DNA of 64,000 nt from Brugia malayi (GCF_000002995.4 NW_025062475.1:2944528-3008527); one strand, 5' to 3'. Numbered from the stretch's first letter, positions 1-14,923 are shown. Notes: generated from the sequence alone by a model not told the origin. Program-made: numbers and translations.

Positions 1-1914
1 TTTATGTAATAAATCATTTTAGAAATTAAAAAAAAATTCCAATAAATTTGTATCAAATTTTAAACAGAAATTTGATGAAGAAATCATTCAATTTTTAAAA
101 TAGTATTATTTAAAATTAATACAATTTAAAAATGACCAAAAACTGAGTGTAAATATTCGATAATTTAAGGAATTAATTTATGAATAATGATAATTGCTAA
201 TAGTTCAATTCAAATTTCAATAAATATTTTGCACTTATGGCATAATAATTGCAATTATAAAAAGTTAAAAACAATTAATCAAAGATATCAAAGTGAAATA
301 ATTATTTTGAAATGAAAATTAATCCAAATGTTACTTTCATTAAATGTAAAAAAGAAAAAACAAATTGACAAATTGATGAAAAGTTCATTAATAAAAGCAA
401 ATCATATCAGTTTTTAAAAAATTTTAAATTCGTTATACCAAATGATTATATCACTGAAAAATTAAAAATGTAAGGAAAAATTAATAAATTAAATGAATTT
501 GTGCTGTGTTTCAATTGAAATAAAAATTGTAATGAAATATCAAAATATTAATATTGAAAATTATCATAGCTAATTATTTCTAAGTTTTTTTTTTTTCTCA
601 CTTTGTTGACTTTCAAATTCCATTATGCTAACATAATTACTATAACACTAAAAATTCTTACTTATACATTTCATAGATATTTTTATTAGGTAAGTATTAT
701 TTCATGGGTAAGTAAAATAAAATGAATTTTAAAAAAAAAGAGAGAATAATTAAAAGTAAATGTTAATTTTAGAATAAGAAATGGTGGAATGAAAGCATTT
801 GCAATTTCCTAAAGATTATCCATTTGAACATATTATATTAAATAAGATAAATGGGTCGATCAGAAGAAGAAAATAGCACCGTCGAGATTTAATGAAATAT
901 ATTTGCTCGAGAGTATATCTAATTGTGAAGAGTAACGGGGTTAAAATAGTGGAAATTTCAGCAACGTTAAAAATGAAATTCATAATTTATGGAAGATTGA
1001 ATAGTTAAACTTTCTCATGCTTATTATTTTTATTAATCAAAAATTATGTAATTATGTGAAATAACAACAACAAAAAAAAAAAAAAAGGATCAGATGAAAT
1101 TTAAAAACAAATTTAATAAAAGCTTAAATTTGAATTCTAAAGAAAGAAAAAAGTAAAATAAAATCTTTATAAAAGCATAAAATATTTAAATAATTTGCAA
1201 CCGCCAAAATTCTAAAATATTTTAGTATCAGTGATACGAAATGAAGATAAGCATCAATTGTAAAGAATTCAATAAATGATATTTAGCAAAGGAGGATTTA
1301 TTTATAGTTAGAAGAAGGAAAGATATTATCATTTTGAATTGATTGGAATGATAATTTGATAATCCTTTGAAGTGATAATTATTTATCATCTCGTTTAATT
1401 ATACTTTTCCATCAGATATTTCTCGATTTGATTTAAAAATTTTAAAAATTTGTCTTCTAAAAAGGTTCCAACCCTCTGATTTAATTCAAAAAATTTTTCA
1501 AACAAACTCAATTTTCATCTCTTGCTATCAATGAAATTATTATTACTAACATTATTGTTAAATTTTTTTTTCTTTTTTTCATATAATATTTCATAACAAA
1601 TAAATTATTAGTAACTTTATTTTAATTAGAAAATCTCGAATAGTAATGTCAATTTTCTCATAAACTATACAATTTCAATTTATCAGAATTCAAAATAACA
1701 AAGAATTGGTTAGAATGATGAAAAAGTTTTATAGTATTATGTTAATTTGATAGAAATATTAATTTATTATAACAAATATTCACAAATTGAAATTTATAAA
1801 TATTTGTTAGTGAAAATATTTATCAATTTGTCGATAGTAAATAAAATAAAAAAAAAAAAAAAACTTTTATTAAAAGATGAAAGTAAAAAGATCTAACGAC
1901 TAGATGCTATTACT

Positions 1915-2050
1915 ACATGAAATGACCACCTGCAGCTCCCTTTACCTTCACTTCACCTGTCATCAAATCATTTCTCTCCTCACAACAACAAAGGTCATCC
2001 AGAACAAAGCGCAACATTGAGATAGAAGCGAAGCGCTGTGTATATAAATA
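1915..2050 (+). promoter_or_regulatory. promoter-like island with TATA box
   Basis: A patch clearly richer in G+C than its surroundings contains CACCTG twice (E-box-like), AGGTCA (a nuclear-receptor half-site, in AAAGGTCATCC), a short GCGAAGCGC palindrome and then TGTATATAAATA. This is the arrangement expected of a TATA promoter firing rightward. No coding exon was found downstream, so any transcript is unknown. Inference from motifs only. Confidence 0.3.
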
Positions 2051-2149
2051 ACGCTTTCCTTTCATCACTTGTTATCATCACAATCACAATTCTTTCTCTC
2101 ATTATCATTTCAATTTACTACCACCTGTTGCTTTATGATTACTCATTGT

Positions 2150-2345
2150 TATTGTCATTTATTATTATTATTACTATTATTATCATCATCATTAATTACT
2201 GTTACTATTATTATTATCATTACTAATTACTGTTACTGTTATTACTATTATTATCATCATTATTAATTACTGTCACTGTTATTACTATTATATTATCATT
2301 ATTAATTACTGTTACTGTTATTACTATCATTATTATCATCATCAT
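2150..2345. repeat. degenerate ATT/ACT tandem repeat
   Basis: Repeated blocks built from TTATTACTATTATTATCATC followed by AATTACTGTTACTG recur at irregular spacing; AATTACTG starts at 2194, 2225, 2265 and 2304. The block is open in two plus-strand frames, but the peptides are Ile/Leu/Tyr low complexity and are not credible proteins. Confidence 0.7.
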
Positions 2346-5268
2346 TTTATATCATTCGTTATCACTCTCCATCTTTCTCTCAAAAAAATACTATTTATAA
2401 AAGTAACAAATTTCATCAATTTACAATAAGAAATATTTAGAGAGCGAAAATTTTCAAAAAAAAAAAAAAAGACCCAGTTGAAAAAAAGTTTAAACTGGAC
2501 GACAGACAAATGAAGATTAAATAAATCCAGAAGAGATAAGGAATCATATAATAAATGATATTTAGAAATTGGCATTTACATCTTCTAATCTCTTTCATCC
2601 TTTTCTTTCGCCGAAATTTTTCTCTTCAAAAATTTGGTATTTTAATTTTCATTTAGCAATGCTATGTTTTGTTTATTCTTCACACATACACACACAAAAA
2701 ACAAACAAATAAATAAATAAATAAATAAACACAAATATTCTAATAATTTGCATTTCAAACATAAATGAGTTTTGACAAAAAAGTAAAAGGAAAAAAATTC
2801 AAAGAAATAATAATTTTACTAAGAATTTCCAATTTTGAATTAATTAACTGAAATTAATTAATAATATCATCAAAAAAGGAAGAAAAGAAAAATCGAATGA
2901 GAGAAATAAAGAATTTATAATAATTTTGTAAGTATATTTGGTGAAATTTTCTACACGCATAAAGAATGAATGAAAGAGAAAATGTAGACTAGCTGAATTA
3001 GCTTAGCTAACAAATCATTTCGTTCCATCCTAAAATTTCAATTTGTAAGTTAAATTAAATTAAACTAACTTCATTTATAGCACCAAAATTGATTGCACTT
3101 TTTCAATTCTACCAATGCTTAAAGTTTTTTTTTTTTTTTTTTTCTTTCGCTTTCCTATTCGAAAAAACTTTAAATTTGTTACGCTTAAGCTTAATAGCTC
3201 TGCTTACTTTGACTTTTCTAGTTTAAAAGAAAAAAAAAATCAATCGTATGACTTTTTGAAAGTTAAATTAAATTAAATTTATCTAATCTATTCATTTCTT
3301 CCCTCTTCCCACAATACAATTATTTTTATTTTAGTATAACTAATTAAATTAAATAACTGCTATTATTATTATTATGTTAAATACTAACTTTAATGATATG
3401 ATAAAAAATATAAATGAAAAAAAAAAAAAAAAACAATCATATAAAAAGAAAAAAAGAACAATAAAATATTTCAAATAATTTGAAAATTCTTAAATATAAC
3501 GAAACGATTATAGTTTATGATTCATTTCATTTTATTTTTCAACTTATTTTACATCATTTTTCTTTTCTTTTTTTTTTAAAATTATTTTGCACTAATTTTT
3601 TATTTTTGTTAAATTTTCTTTTTTACGACTAATTTGTTAAATTTTAATTGATAACAAATACATATATATTAGCGAATAAAATAAAATGAATAAATGCTAT
3701 ACAAATTATTTTAAAATTATTTGCAAAAAAAAAAAAAAAAAAAGAAGAAATAAGCATACATTTTCTTTTGTTCTTTCTTTTAATTTTCCTATACTCATAA
3801 CATTTTTTTCTGTTATATTCAAAATTGGAAAATTAAAATTTTTTTTTTTTAAAAATTACAGATACTAATCTCTCTTCAAAAAAGAAAACAAAAAAAAAAA
3901 AAAAAAAATTAAATAAATTAATGATCAAAGCACTGTTTTAGGAAAAAAGAAAAAGCGTAAAGAATGGCAATAATTTTACGTTTCTTTTAACAAAATGAAA
4001 TGATAGAAAACTAAATTAGTCATTTTGTTTAAACTTAAATTCTTATTCAATCAAAAGCCAAAAAAGAAAAAAAAAAATGTGAATTTGATGAAAAGGCAAA
4101 AGTTAAAAAAAAAAAAAAAAAGTTTCCTATGTTAAAGCTTATTTATGCAAAAGATTTTTGTTTTTTTTTTTTTTTTTTTTTTGTAATAATAATTATAATT
4201 GTTTACAATTCAATTAGTTTCACATTTTCACATAAATAATAATTATGTTTACTCAAATGAAAATATCATTGTTAATTGAAAAAAAAAAAAAAACAATAAA
4301 TTAATCATGCATAAGTGAGAATAATTTTAAAATTGTTTACAATTAGCTAATAGGCGCAGCTGTTATTTACTGATAAGCATAAATTGATTTATAAAAACAT
4401 TATGTTATGATTAGAATTAATAAACAAAATGTTAATTATATTGAAAACACTTCCAAATATATATCTCATATTTTTATCAAATTTGAAATATGCTTATCAT
4501 TCTTTCTGTATTTCATTTCAATGACCTCAAATGACCTTTACAATCATTCAAATGATTTTCTTTTTTTTTTTTTTTGAAATGATTATTGTTTTTTGAATAC
4601 AACAAAAAATTTCTCGAAAAACTCATCGCATCGTCATTAAATCATTAAACAACAAATAAATCTGATAAATAAAAAGAAAGACAGAAAAAAAAAAAAAAAA
4701 AAAAAACAGCTTTAGCTAATCATTATAATAAGATATGTGGTGATATTAATTATTATTAATTAAAATTTTTCTATTTAGGAAAGAAATCTAAGGAAGAATC
4801 TATCCAGAAAGTAAGATTTCAAATTTTGAATAAATTAGGTGAAATTTTTTTTTTCCTTTTTTTAGAGTATAAAAAGTATTATCGATGATTGATGATAACA
4901 GCAAAAAATGGAATATTTGATGAAGAAATAATATTTAACTGATAATAACACACCTTGTTAATTTATCAAATTTATACTTCTGCTAAGGTATATTATAGTT
5001 GCATAAATAGCAAAGCATTTTTTATAAAAAAAAAAAAAAAAAAAAAGAAATTGAAATTGAAATATATTAAATATTTAAAAATGATATTTAATACTGCTAA
5101 GATTAAATACGAAGAATGGAAATTTAATAGTTTTTCAATAATAGTTCCTTTACTCTCTCATAAGCTTCCCCTTCTGCATTAATTAATTAATTAATGTCTA
5201 TTTAATTTATAAATTGTAAAACATAGTAAATACTAGAAGATATTAAAATGCTATTAAAAAATAAACGA

Positions 5269-5296
5269 GGGAGAGAGAGAGAGAGAGAGAGAGAGG
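5269..5296. repeat. (GA)n microsatellite
   Basis: A pure GA run on the plus strand. A CT run lies about 300 bases to the right, so the two tracts are complementary and face each other around the putative last exon of the PDZ-protein gene. Confidence 0.9.
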
Positions 5297-5384
5297 GACA
5301 GAGAAAGGGAGAAAGAGAAAGTAATATTGCAGTGATTAGAAATCTTTCTCGATTGCATTCAATGGCACAAAGTAGTACAAATGT

Positions 5385-5599
5385 TCAGGCAGCTAAAATT
5401 GCCCAAAAATCGATGCCAATGACATTTCTATTTTGATAAATTATAAAGTTCGAAAATTTTGAAATTCCTTTTGGGAATGGAAATTCTGAGACTTTTAAGC
5501 TATCTTAAATCTATCCTTTCATACCAATAAACACAATAAATGCTTCTTGTCAAGAAACAATCCTCTCCTATTGTCTAAAATTTTGATCATCAGCTACAA

Positions 5600-5635
<36 letters not shown>

Positions 5636-8600
5636 AGGGACAATGATTAGTAAACAGATAAGTAAAGAAATATTTGAAATAAACATCTTTTTAAAAGAAT
5701 GATAATAAGTAATAACTCTGATAAATATACTCACCATATTTTGTGAATATTTCCATAGATTTTGATTGCGGAAGATGATTTTTAATAAGATAATCTGTAT
5801 TTTCTGTTCTTGTCGTAGGCAACAAATTTGCATTCACTGAAAATAAAACAAAATTTTGTATAAAAATTAATAATGAAAAATTAAATTAACCTAAAATAAA
5901 CAAACTAATAGCAATTGTAGGAATGATAATTAATGATAATGATAACAATGATATCTAGTATTTGTTATATTTTAATATTTGATAAATGCATCAATAACAT
6001 AATTTCATTTTATAATTGTAAGTGCCGAAAGTGGAAGTATTTTTATAGATATATTATGGTAGATTTAAAATTTAAAATGTGATAAAAAATTTTAAAAGAT
6101 AATAAATGAATGAATTATTTTAATATTTGTCTAAAAAGAAATTGTTGAATTGAATGGAATAATTTAATGATAATGATATGATAAGATTTTTTTTTGGGAA
6201 AGATTTGTAGCAATCGCATGTGATTTGTAAATGTATTTTATTCAAATGATATATTGCGCCAAATATTTTTGCGCTTTTTTTTTCTTTTTTTTTTTTTGAT
6301 GAAAGCAAATATACATATATATATATAAGTATCATGCAGTGATATGTATGAAAGAGATAAAGTTATCAGAATGTCGCTATCTAATACTATCAAATTATCT
6401 ACCATTAAAAAAAAAAAAATGAAAAAAAGAAAGCAAATTATTTCTATATCAAATTTTTGATCAAAAAATTTGAATTATCGATCATAGAAAGATTGAAATT
6501 AAAATGATTTTAATGTGAAAGCACAATTTTATGAGTAATAATTTGATATATTAACAAAGAAATCTTCCATTTCTCATTAAAATTTAATATTCATTCAATA
6601 ATAAAATAAAAATTTGAAATTTTGAAAATAGAAGAAATCCGAAAAAGTTGTTTACATTTAGTAATAGAAACTGATAACATCTAAATTACCAAATCTATTT
6701 TCTAATTTCAATAAACTTTATGTATCATCTGCACCTGTACTGCAAATTATACAGTAATACTTAAGCATACTGTAAATTAATAAGGTTTATAGATTTATTA
6801 AATTAATTAATTTAGTAAATTATGAGGTTAATATATGCATAATTTAAGTTTAGGTGAAAATTTGAAACGTTTTAAAACAATGTCAGTAATGAGTACAAGA
6901 ATATGTGTTAAAGTGAAAGTAAGTTATACTGTAATACTCAAAAATATACTGTAAGTTAATAAAGTATATTTAATATGGCATAAAAACTAAAATATATTTC
7001 GTAAGTAAACTATGAATCAATTTTTTATGCTTATTTAAAATTAAAATTAAAATCTGAATAGCATTCAATAGAATAGAGAAAAAAATTTAGAAGAAAAAAG
7101 AAATTAAGAAAGTAGGAAATTAATTTAGGCAAAGAACGTTCATAATAATCACAAATTATTACTGTTATCATTAAAATATCACTTAGTGTAATTTGAAATC
7201 AAGAAATTGAAATAAGAAATGCTAAAAGAATAACAAATGCTATTGAATGTAATATATAAGCAAAAACCTAAAGAAAAATTGAGGAAAATATAAAAATGAC
7301 ATTTCAACAATTTATACTGTTCTGTGATAATTTTAATTCGTTCCGTTTATTATTTCGATTTTAAATTTTTGCTTGAAGCTAAGTCATTTGTTCATTGATA
7401 AAATTAGGCAAATTAGAAAATTTAAATTATGTTTTCATTTAATAGAATAGCAAGAATGAATGCATATGACAGTTAATTAATCTAATCAATTTTTCCAGAA
7501 TTTTTTTTTTTGGATTAATTTATAAAACTATTATCAATCAATCGATCAGTTAATCAAATTAATTATAGAAATAAAAAATTCGCTCAATAATTAGATAAAA
7601 TGGTTTATTAATTCTAATCAATCTATTTATTCTTTATCATTACTTTACAGTGCAAATTACATTAATGTTATCAATATAATTAATTGGACAAAAGTTTAAG
7701 AAACAAATCTAATTAATCTAATAAGAAATAATTGATTACAATTATGTCTAAAAAATAATTAATCGTAATTAATAACTAAGCTAACTTTATGTAACTAAAC
7801 AAATTACTTTTCATTTCATAAATGAAATTACTTTCCAGTTTGATAAAATTTTAAAAAAAATTCCATAAAAGAAATTTTTTTTTTCTTGAATTTAATTTCA
7901 AAGAAAATTTTCAACATTCTTTAATAAATCATATAATATTTTTTTTTTTTCACTTTTTATTATTGATAATTATGATAAGACAGAGAGCGCGCATAATTAG
8001 TTTGACCAACTCCGCTTTATTTCTAATAGTGGAATGAGTCATTCCATAACAATAATTTTTTATCATCTCTTTTTTTTTTTAAAAAAAAATTGTTATTATT
8101 AAATTTTTGAAAGATAAGGAGAGAGAGAGAGAGAGAGAGAAAAGAAGTAGTATGAAAGAGAAAAATAAAAAGAAATTATATCATCATGTTAAGTATACTT
8201 AAAAATTTGTGCTTCGAAATAAAATGTGCGCAAAAGTATATAACAAATGATAGGACATTTTCGCATAATTTTCAACCCATTAATCTATCAGAACGAAAAA
8301 TAATTGTTATCCTTGAAAATTATTATTACCTTTTCACTTTTTTTTTTTTGCCTTTTTTCTTTCTTTTTTTTTTAGCGAATTAAAAATGATTTTTTTTTTT
8401 TTTTGAAATTGCATATTTATTGCAATGATTCATACTTCTGCCAAATTCTTCGTTCTTTTTTTGGTTATTGGTTATTGCGAATTTTTATGTTAGTTAGTTA
8501 AAATTGAGGGGAAAAAAAAATAGAAGAAAAACTTTTCTGAAGGATGAAATTGAAATTTTTTTTTTTTTGTTAATATTTTATGATTTAAATTTTAATTTTT

Positions 8601-11421
8601 TCTGAATATCAACTAGCTACAAATTTAATTTACCACTTTCTCTACTGACCTTTTTTTTTTTTTTTTTTTTTTTTTTAGAAAGCTTCTTCTAAACATTAAT
8701 AATGTGAAAACTTTTCAAAATTGCTAGGAAGAAATGAAAAATTTTTTCAAGAAATATTTAATCTTTTTCAGAAAGTACTATTATCATCAAAGTTGAGAAA
8801 AGAAGAAATTTGCAAACTGATAATATCTTCTAATAATTAAAAAATTTTTGTTGTAAGATTAGATCTTTAAAAAAAAAAAAGAAAAAAGAAGAAATAATAA
8901 TTAACAATATAAAAGAGAATATCATTTTACAAAAAATATTTCATTTTGAATAATCTTAATTTATCATTCATAAATTTTCTTTTGCTCTCTCTTCCTCCCT
9001 CTCTTCAAGAAATTTGTGTAAATTTTTTAAGAAATGAAAAATTCTTGAACAACAAGAAAAAACTAAAACTTAACAAACCATGCAAAAGTGTTGAGCTTTG
9101 ATTAGTAGAAGAAAATTGTTTTTTGATTGAAAAATTTGTTGGTGCACATTTTACGCCATCACTGCGATCAGTTGCGCTTGCAGTAGGATTAATTTTAAAG
9201 GAATTGCCGCTTAACACTGATATGTTATCAATCATTGATTTATTCATTAAATTTGTTAGCTTTGTTGAAGTTGAATTTTTGCTTTCATTATCACTCTGAT
9301 ATTGTCGTCGCATATTTGAAGCAGTATCAGATGATGAAATTTTTGGAATATTTAAAAATAATTTTTTAACATTTTGCTCTTTCCGTTCCAATGAATTATT
9401 ACATCGAATACCATTCCGGAAATTATTTTCTGGCGAAAACTGAAAAGAACAAAGAAAAGAATTTGTAAAATAATCAACAATATATTTTTATTTTTTAATA
9501 AACATATAACTTGGTAAGTAATGTTTAAATTCTGTAAAAAAAAAAAAAAGTGTTTATTAAAATTTAAAAAAAAACAGAAAAAAATTTTTTTAACTTTACA
9601 TTTAAACAAAATAAATAGAAATAAGTGACATAAATCATAATTTAACTGTTCAGTAAACAAAAAATAAAATCAAAAATAAAAAAAAAAAAAAAGAAAAAAA
9701 ACTGTCACTTCAAAAGTGACACATCGCTCATTGAGTTACTTACATAGTATGATGAATGCTTTGAAATATTAGAATAATTTTTGAATTCATTGCTGAATGA
9801 AGAAGTATGTTTGGATGATGGTACTAGAGGTGGTTCATTTGATCTTATCATTGTACTGGTGTGATATGGAGTTAAATGAGTGATATTATCAGCATTCTGC
9901 CATTTAAGAGATTCCATTGAAGAGTTTACATCTGATTGTAAATCAGAGGTGGAAATGGATCGTATTTCTAAAAGAGACATTTGTTAGTATGAAAATATGA
10001 TAAGTTAGACTGATTTTTTGAATTTTTCATCAAAAATTATTGTGTAATAAAAATTTTACACAAATTTTTCACATAGAGAAGAGAGTTTTTTTTCGAAAAT
10101 TTTAAAAAATTACATACTAATACTTATCAGAATTTTTACTCAATTATGAATAATAGTGATAAAATTCATAAATGTAAATAATATAATTGTTCAAGCTAAA
10201 TTTCTATAATGTAATAATTTCTATAACAATAAGCTATATATTGCTATAACAATAAAGTAATAAATTTATTGCTTATCAGTCAGTCATTGTTGATTTATTC
10301 TGTTTTTAATAAATTATTTCTTTTGTTACAAAATAACAAATGGTTTTGTAGGCATAATCTTTAATAATTAACAATTAAACATTAACAAATTGATAATTAA
10401 TATAAATAATAATTAAAAAATAAATGAATATAAGAGATAAAGAAAAGACTTATAAAATTTAAGTTTTTACAAAAAAAAAAAAAATTTAAAAAGAAAAAAT
10501 TTATAAAATTTTAAAATGATATCAAATACCTTTACAACGATGAGAATTATTCGCTGAAACAGCAGCTAAGAATGATGCTTGTCGTTTGATATTTCGTTTA
10601 AAAAATTTTTGTGGACAAGAGAAAGTATTGATCATATCTGGAAAAAAAAAAAAAAACATCCATCAAACATCTTTAAATTTTAATCAACAAAAAAAAAAAA
10701 AATCCATCAAGTTGTTTGGAGGTAAAAAATAGAACAGGAATTATTTATGTTTGAAGGAAACAATAGCAGTTAAATTTGTAAAAATATTTTTTTCTTTTAA
10801 ATTTTCTAAACAAAAGAAAAAAAATTTTTTTTTTTTGCTTACTGGTATTTTTGCTTTGATCAGGATAATATTTAAATTGTACATTATGCTCGGTATCGTA
10901 AAAATTTCTCATATTTTCCTAAAATTGATAAAATTATAATTTAAAAAAAATTAATTCAAACTTTTGAAGAAAAATGAAAATTCCATTTTGAAATATTAAA
11001 TTAATTTTTCTCATAAATCCATGAAATTCATCTTCAATTATAGCTAATTTTTCTTTTTTTTTCCACTACTTTTCTAGTAAATAAGCATATTTCTATGCTT
11101 TTCTTCACTATAAGCTATTACAATAAACTTAAATAATAATTAACAAAGTAATACTTAGAATTATCTTTTAATTATTTTATTTCGTATTAGAAATAGTTTT
11201 GGAAAAAATTCTTCCATTTATCAAATTTATACAAAGTGCCTTTTCATCCTTAGTTTGAGGCAAAAAAAAAAAAATTTGCTCCATTTAAAAATTTAAAAAC
11301 TATTTCCAATTTATGAGCAATTTGTGAGTAGAAAAATGAGCTTAAAAAAGGTAAGGAATAATCAAATCATAAATCATTTGCAACAGAGATGAAATTTTGG
11401 TTTTAAATTTTCATCGTTTTT

Positions 11422-11456
<35 letters not shown>

Positions 11457-14400
11457 GAATTTCAAAGAAGCGTCTTTTTCCCTCGTTAAATTCGTCATTA
11501 TTAACTGTAAATTTTCATCTCAATCTATGAAATATTTTAAATGTTATTAAAAAATTGCTACTCCTCTCCCCTCCCTCTTAAACAAAAAAGAAAAGATTAA
11601 AATAATAATTTGTCATGTAAGATGAAATTATTTCAATTGTCAACTATGTGTCACTGTTCATAAAAATGAAATTGTAAAATTTTTTATAATAAATTTGGTA
11701 ATATTTAAAATATTCAAAAAAAAAATTATTTTATAGTATGAAGAAGTAGTAGTAGCATTTGAATAATATTGTAAAAGCAAACTATTTGCTTATCGTTTTT
11801 ACCGTTAATTGTTATTTCCTAGTTTTCATTTATTATTATTATTAATAATAGTATATTATTGTTATTATTACTATCAGTATTAGAAGTACCATTATCATTA
11901 CTACTACTACCAATATTATTAGTATTAAAAGTACCATTATCATTACTACTACTACCAATATTATTAGTATTAAAAGTACCATTATCATTACTACTACTAT
12001 CAGTATTATTAGTATTAAAAGTACCATTATCAGTACTAGTACTACTATCAATAGTTATATGAAAACAATATGATATTTCATTGAAATTTGTGTGAAAAAA
12101 AAAAAAAAAACTTTTTTTAAATTATATCCATTTTGAGTTAAAATAATCATTGCTTATACACATAATTAGTTCGCTATATAACTATGCAAAATTAATTTGA
12201 ATTAAATAATTTCCATTATTCTATTATTTATTTATTTATTTATTTCGTTTTTTTTGTTACATTCAACAGCGATCTTACCATATTTTTTTTTAATGGAATT
12301 CGTCTTTCTATCGCACTGTACATTTCTGCAATTAACTTTTTAGACTTTTGATGATTTTCATTCTCTTCATGTGATGATGCTGCTGATGATGATGATGATA
12401 ATGATGATACTGCTAATGTTGATGATGATATTGATGACGATGTTGCTGTTGCTGTTGCTGTTGTTGTTGTTGTTGTTGTTATCGATGATGTTGTTGATGA
12501 TGTTGATGATGATAATGATGGTGACACAGATGATTGTAGTGAAATTTGAAATGCACTCCGTGTCTGTGATAATGGTTTAGGCAGATGTTCATAATGAATA
12601 ATCGCTTTTGGTGCTACGATTATTTTAGATTTTATTTCATTGTGCTCATTTGGAACAAAAATTTCTGATTTTGAATGCCTAAAAAAAAGATTAGTAAAAT
12701 TTTAATATATTGTAGCAATTTCTTCTTAAAAATTAATTTTTCATTTAAATTATATAGAAGAAAAAAACAAAGAAAGAGGAAAAAAATAACAAATATTGAA
12801 ATAGTGTAAAAATAAAAATGATGGAAAAATTAGGAATGATAAGTTATTGTTATAATAATTAAAATAAAAAAAAAAAACAATTATTTCAACAACAAATTTA
12901 TATGTTTAATCTTTTTCTTTTTTTCTCTTAAAAAAAAAAAAAAAAAAATAAATTAGTTATCAAATTAATTACCTCATATCATTTCCATGTATTGAAAGAT
13001 TTTCATGGTGTAATTTATTTTTTGAAAAAACATCTCCAAAATGGTAATTGTTTTCACTTAACCACTGAAAATTTCTTTTTTAATCCTAATTACAAGAAAA
13101 AACAAAATTTACAAAAATTGATAATTTAAGAGAAAAAAAAAACTGATATCAATGATTAAAAATGGTAAAAATGGTATTAATTAAAGAACTATATTTTATT
13201 TTATAGCAATTTTAATTTAAAATTAAATAAATTAATCAGTATCAATTGAACTTATGGAAATTCAAATAAGCAAAAGGATAAAAAAATTATGATAGAGGAA
13301 AAAAGTGACAACTTCATGGAAATTTTAATCTAACATTTTTATGATTCAATTTAATTTTTTGATAGTAATTTTTTATTGAAATCGATACAAACGTGAAATC
13401 TCCCCTCCTCAAAAAAAAAAAAAAAAAAAAATATTGCGATGATTAAAATCAAGTTTACATCCAAATGATTTATTATCAAATCAAATTGCTAACTGACAAT
13501 GATGATAAAGATTTGTCAACATTAATATAACATCACATTTGATTGCCAAATTTAAAAATTCAATAAAACTTTGTGAAATTTTTTAGTAATTGGATGAATT
13601 ATTTAAAAAAATCATTGAAAATGAACTAACTGATAAGATAAGAGTTAAAGGATGTAAAATTTGGATAAAAATCACGGATGACGTGAAAAGTGAGTGAGAA
13701 TGAGGGATGACAATCACGGATGACGTGAAAAGTGAGTGAGAATGAGGGATGACAATCACGGATGACGTGAAAAGTGAGTGAGAATGAGGGATGACAATCA
13801 CGAATGACGTGGAAAGTGAGTGAGAATGAGGGATGACAATCACGAATGACGTGGAAAGTGAGTGAGAATGAGGGATGACAATCACGAATGACGTGGAAAG
13901 TGAGTGAGAATGAGGGATGACAATCACGAATGACGTGGAAAGTGAGTGAGAATGAGGGATGACAATCACGAATGACGTGGAAAGTGAGTGAGAATGAGGG
14001 ATGACAATCACGAATGACGTGGAAAGTGAGTGAGAATGAGGGATGACAATCACGAATGACGTGGAAAGTGAGTGAGAATGAGGGATGACAATCACGAATG
14101 ACGTGGAAAGTGAGTGAGAATGAGGGATGACAATCACGAATGACGTGGAAAGTGAGTGAGAATGAGGGATGACAATCACGAATGACGTGGAAAGTGAGTG
14201 AGAATGAGGGATGACAATCACGAATGACGTGGAAAGTGAGTGAGAATGAGGGATGACAATCACGAATGACGTGGAAAGTGAGTGAGAATGAGGGATGACA
14301 ATCACGAATGACGTGGAAAGTGAAGGGTATAATATTTGCGCTAAAAATAGAAACTGCAAAACCCATTAAAGATCATTTACAAATTGATAAGGAAATAAAG

Positions 14401-14883
14401 TAGGAAAAAGATTTCCTATCAAATTTTTATTGTTCATTGTATCAATGCACAAACATCGTTAATTTATATAAATTTAAAAGGACATATCGTAGTGGCTCAA
14501 TCTGGAATTTATAATAGATTGAATTTGATTGAAATTTTTAGAAGCAAATAAAAATCAAAAATCCAGTTTTTCCATTTCGGTATCATATTGATGATCCATG
14601 AAACTTCCTGGTGACAATTGATGACAATTTTTGTAACAATTGCCAATTTATCAAAGTTTCTAATAGTGGAAAAGCATAAACAAATATTCAAATATTAGCT
14701 GATAAATTAGAATAAAAATGAGAAAAATTATTTGAAATGATTTTGCACAGATGGTGTGTGATTTGATTGAAATTCAAATGGAAATCGTTTATTTAACATA
14801 TCAGAATTTAATTCTTAAGATTGCAGAAAAAAAAAATAAAATTTAAAAGGATAAAAATTAGTTCAACGAAATTGTAATGAAAT

Positions 14884-14923
<40 letters not shown>

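Larger units (their letters stand above)
1..5384. other. gene-poor A+T-rich stretch
   Basis: I find no convincing exon here. The sequence is dominated by A/T homopolymers, ATT/ATC triplet runs and short low-complexity open frames. The two exceptions, listed separately, are a GC-richer island with a TATA-like sequence near 1.9-2.05 kb and a degenerate repeat block after it. Undetected small exons or non-coding RNAs cannot be excluded. Confidence 0.6.

Noticed and set aside
5248..5436. Plus-strand open frame with Arg-Glu repeats and IRNLSRLHSMAQSSTN
   Set aside because: The first half is the (GA)n microsatellite; the second half lacks a donor and overlaps the minus-strand terminal exon candidate.
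11842..12580. Leu/Val/Met-rich open frames on both strands
   Set aside because: They come from the 45-bp repeat and from the antisense of the Ser-rich exon of the PDZ gene.
13671..14323. Possible CRISPR-like array
   Set aside because: The repeats are directly adjacent without variable spacers, and the window is eukaryotic.
13583..14366. Long minus-strand open frames encoding repeated SLSTSFVIVIPHSH
   Set aside because: Entirely the 42-bp minisatellite read in different frames; the array is inside an intron and two frames are open at once.
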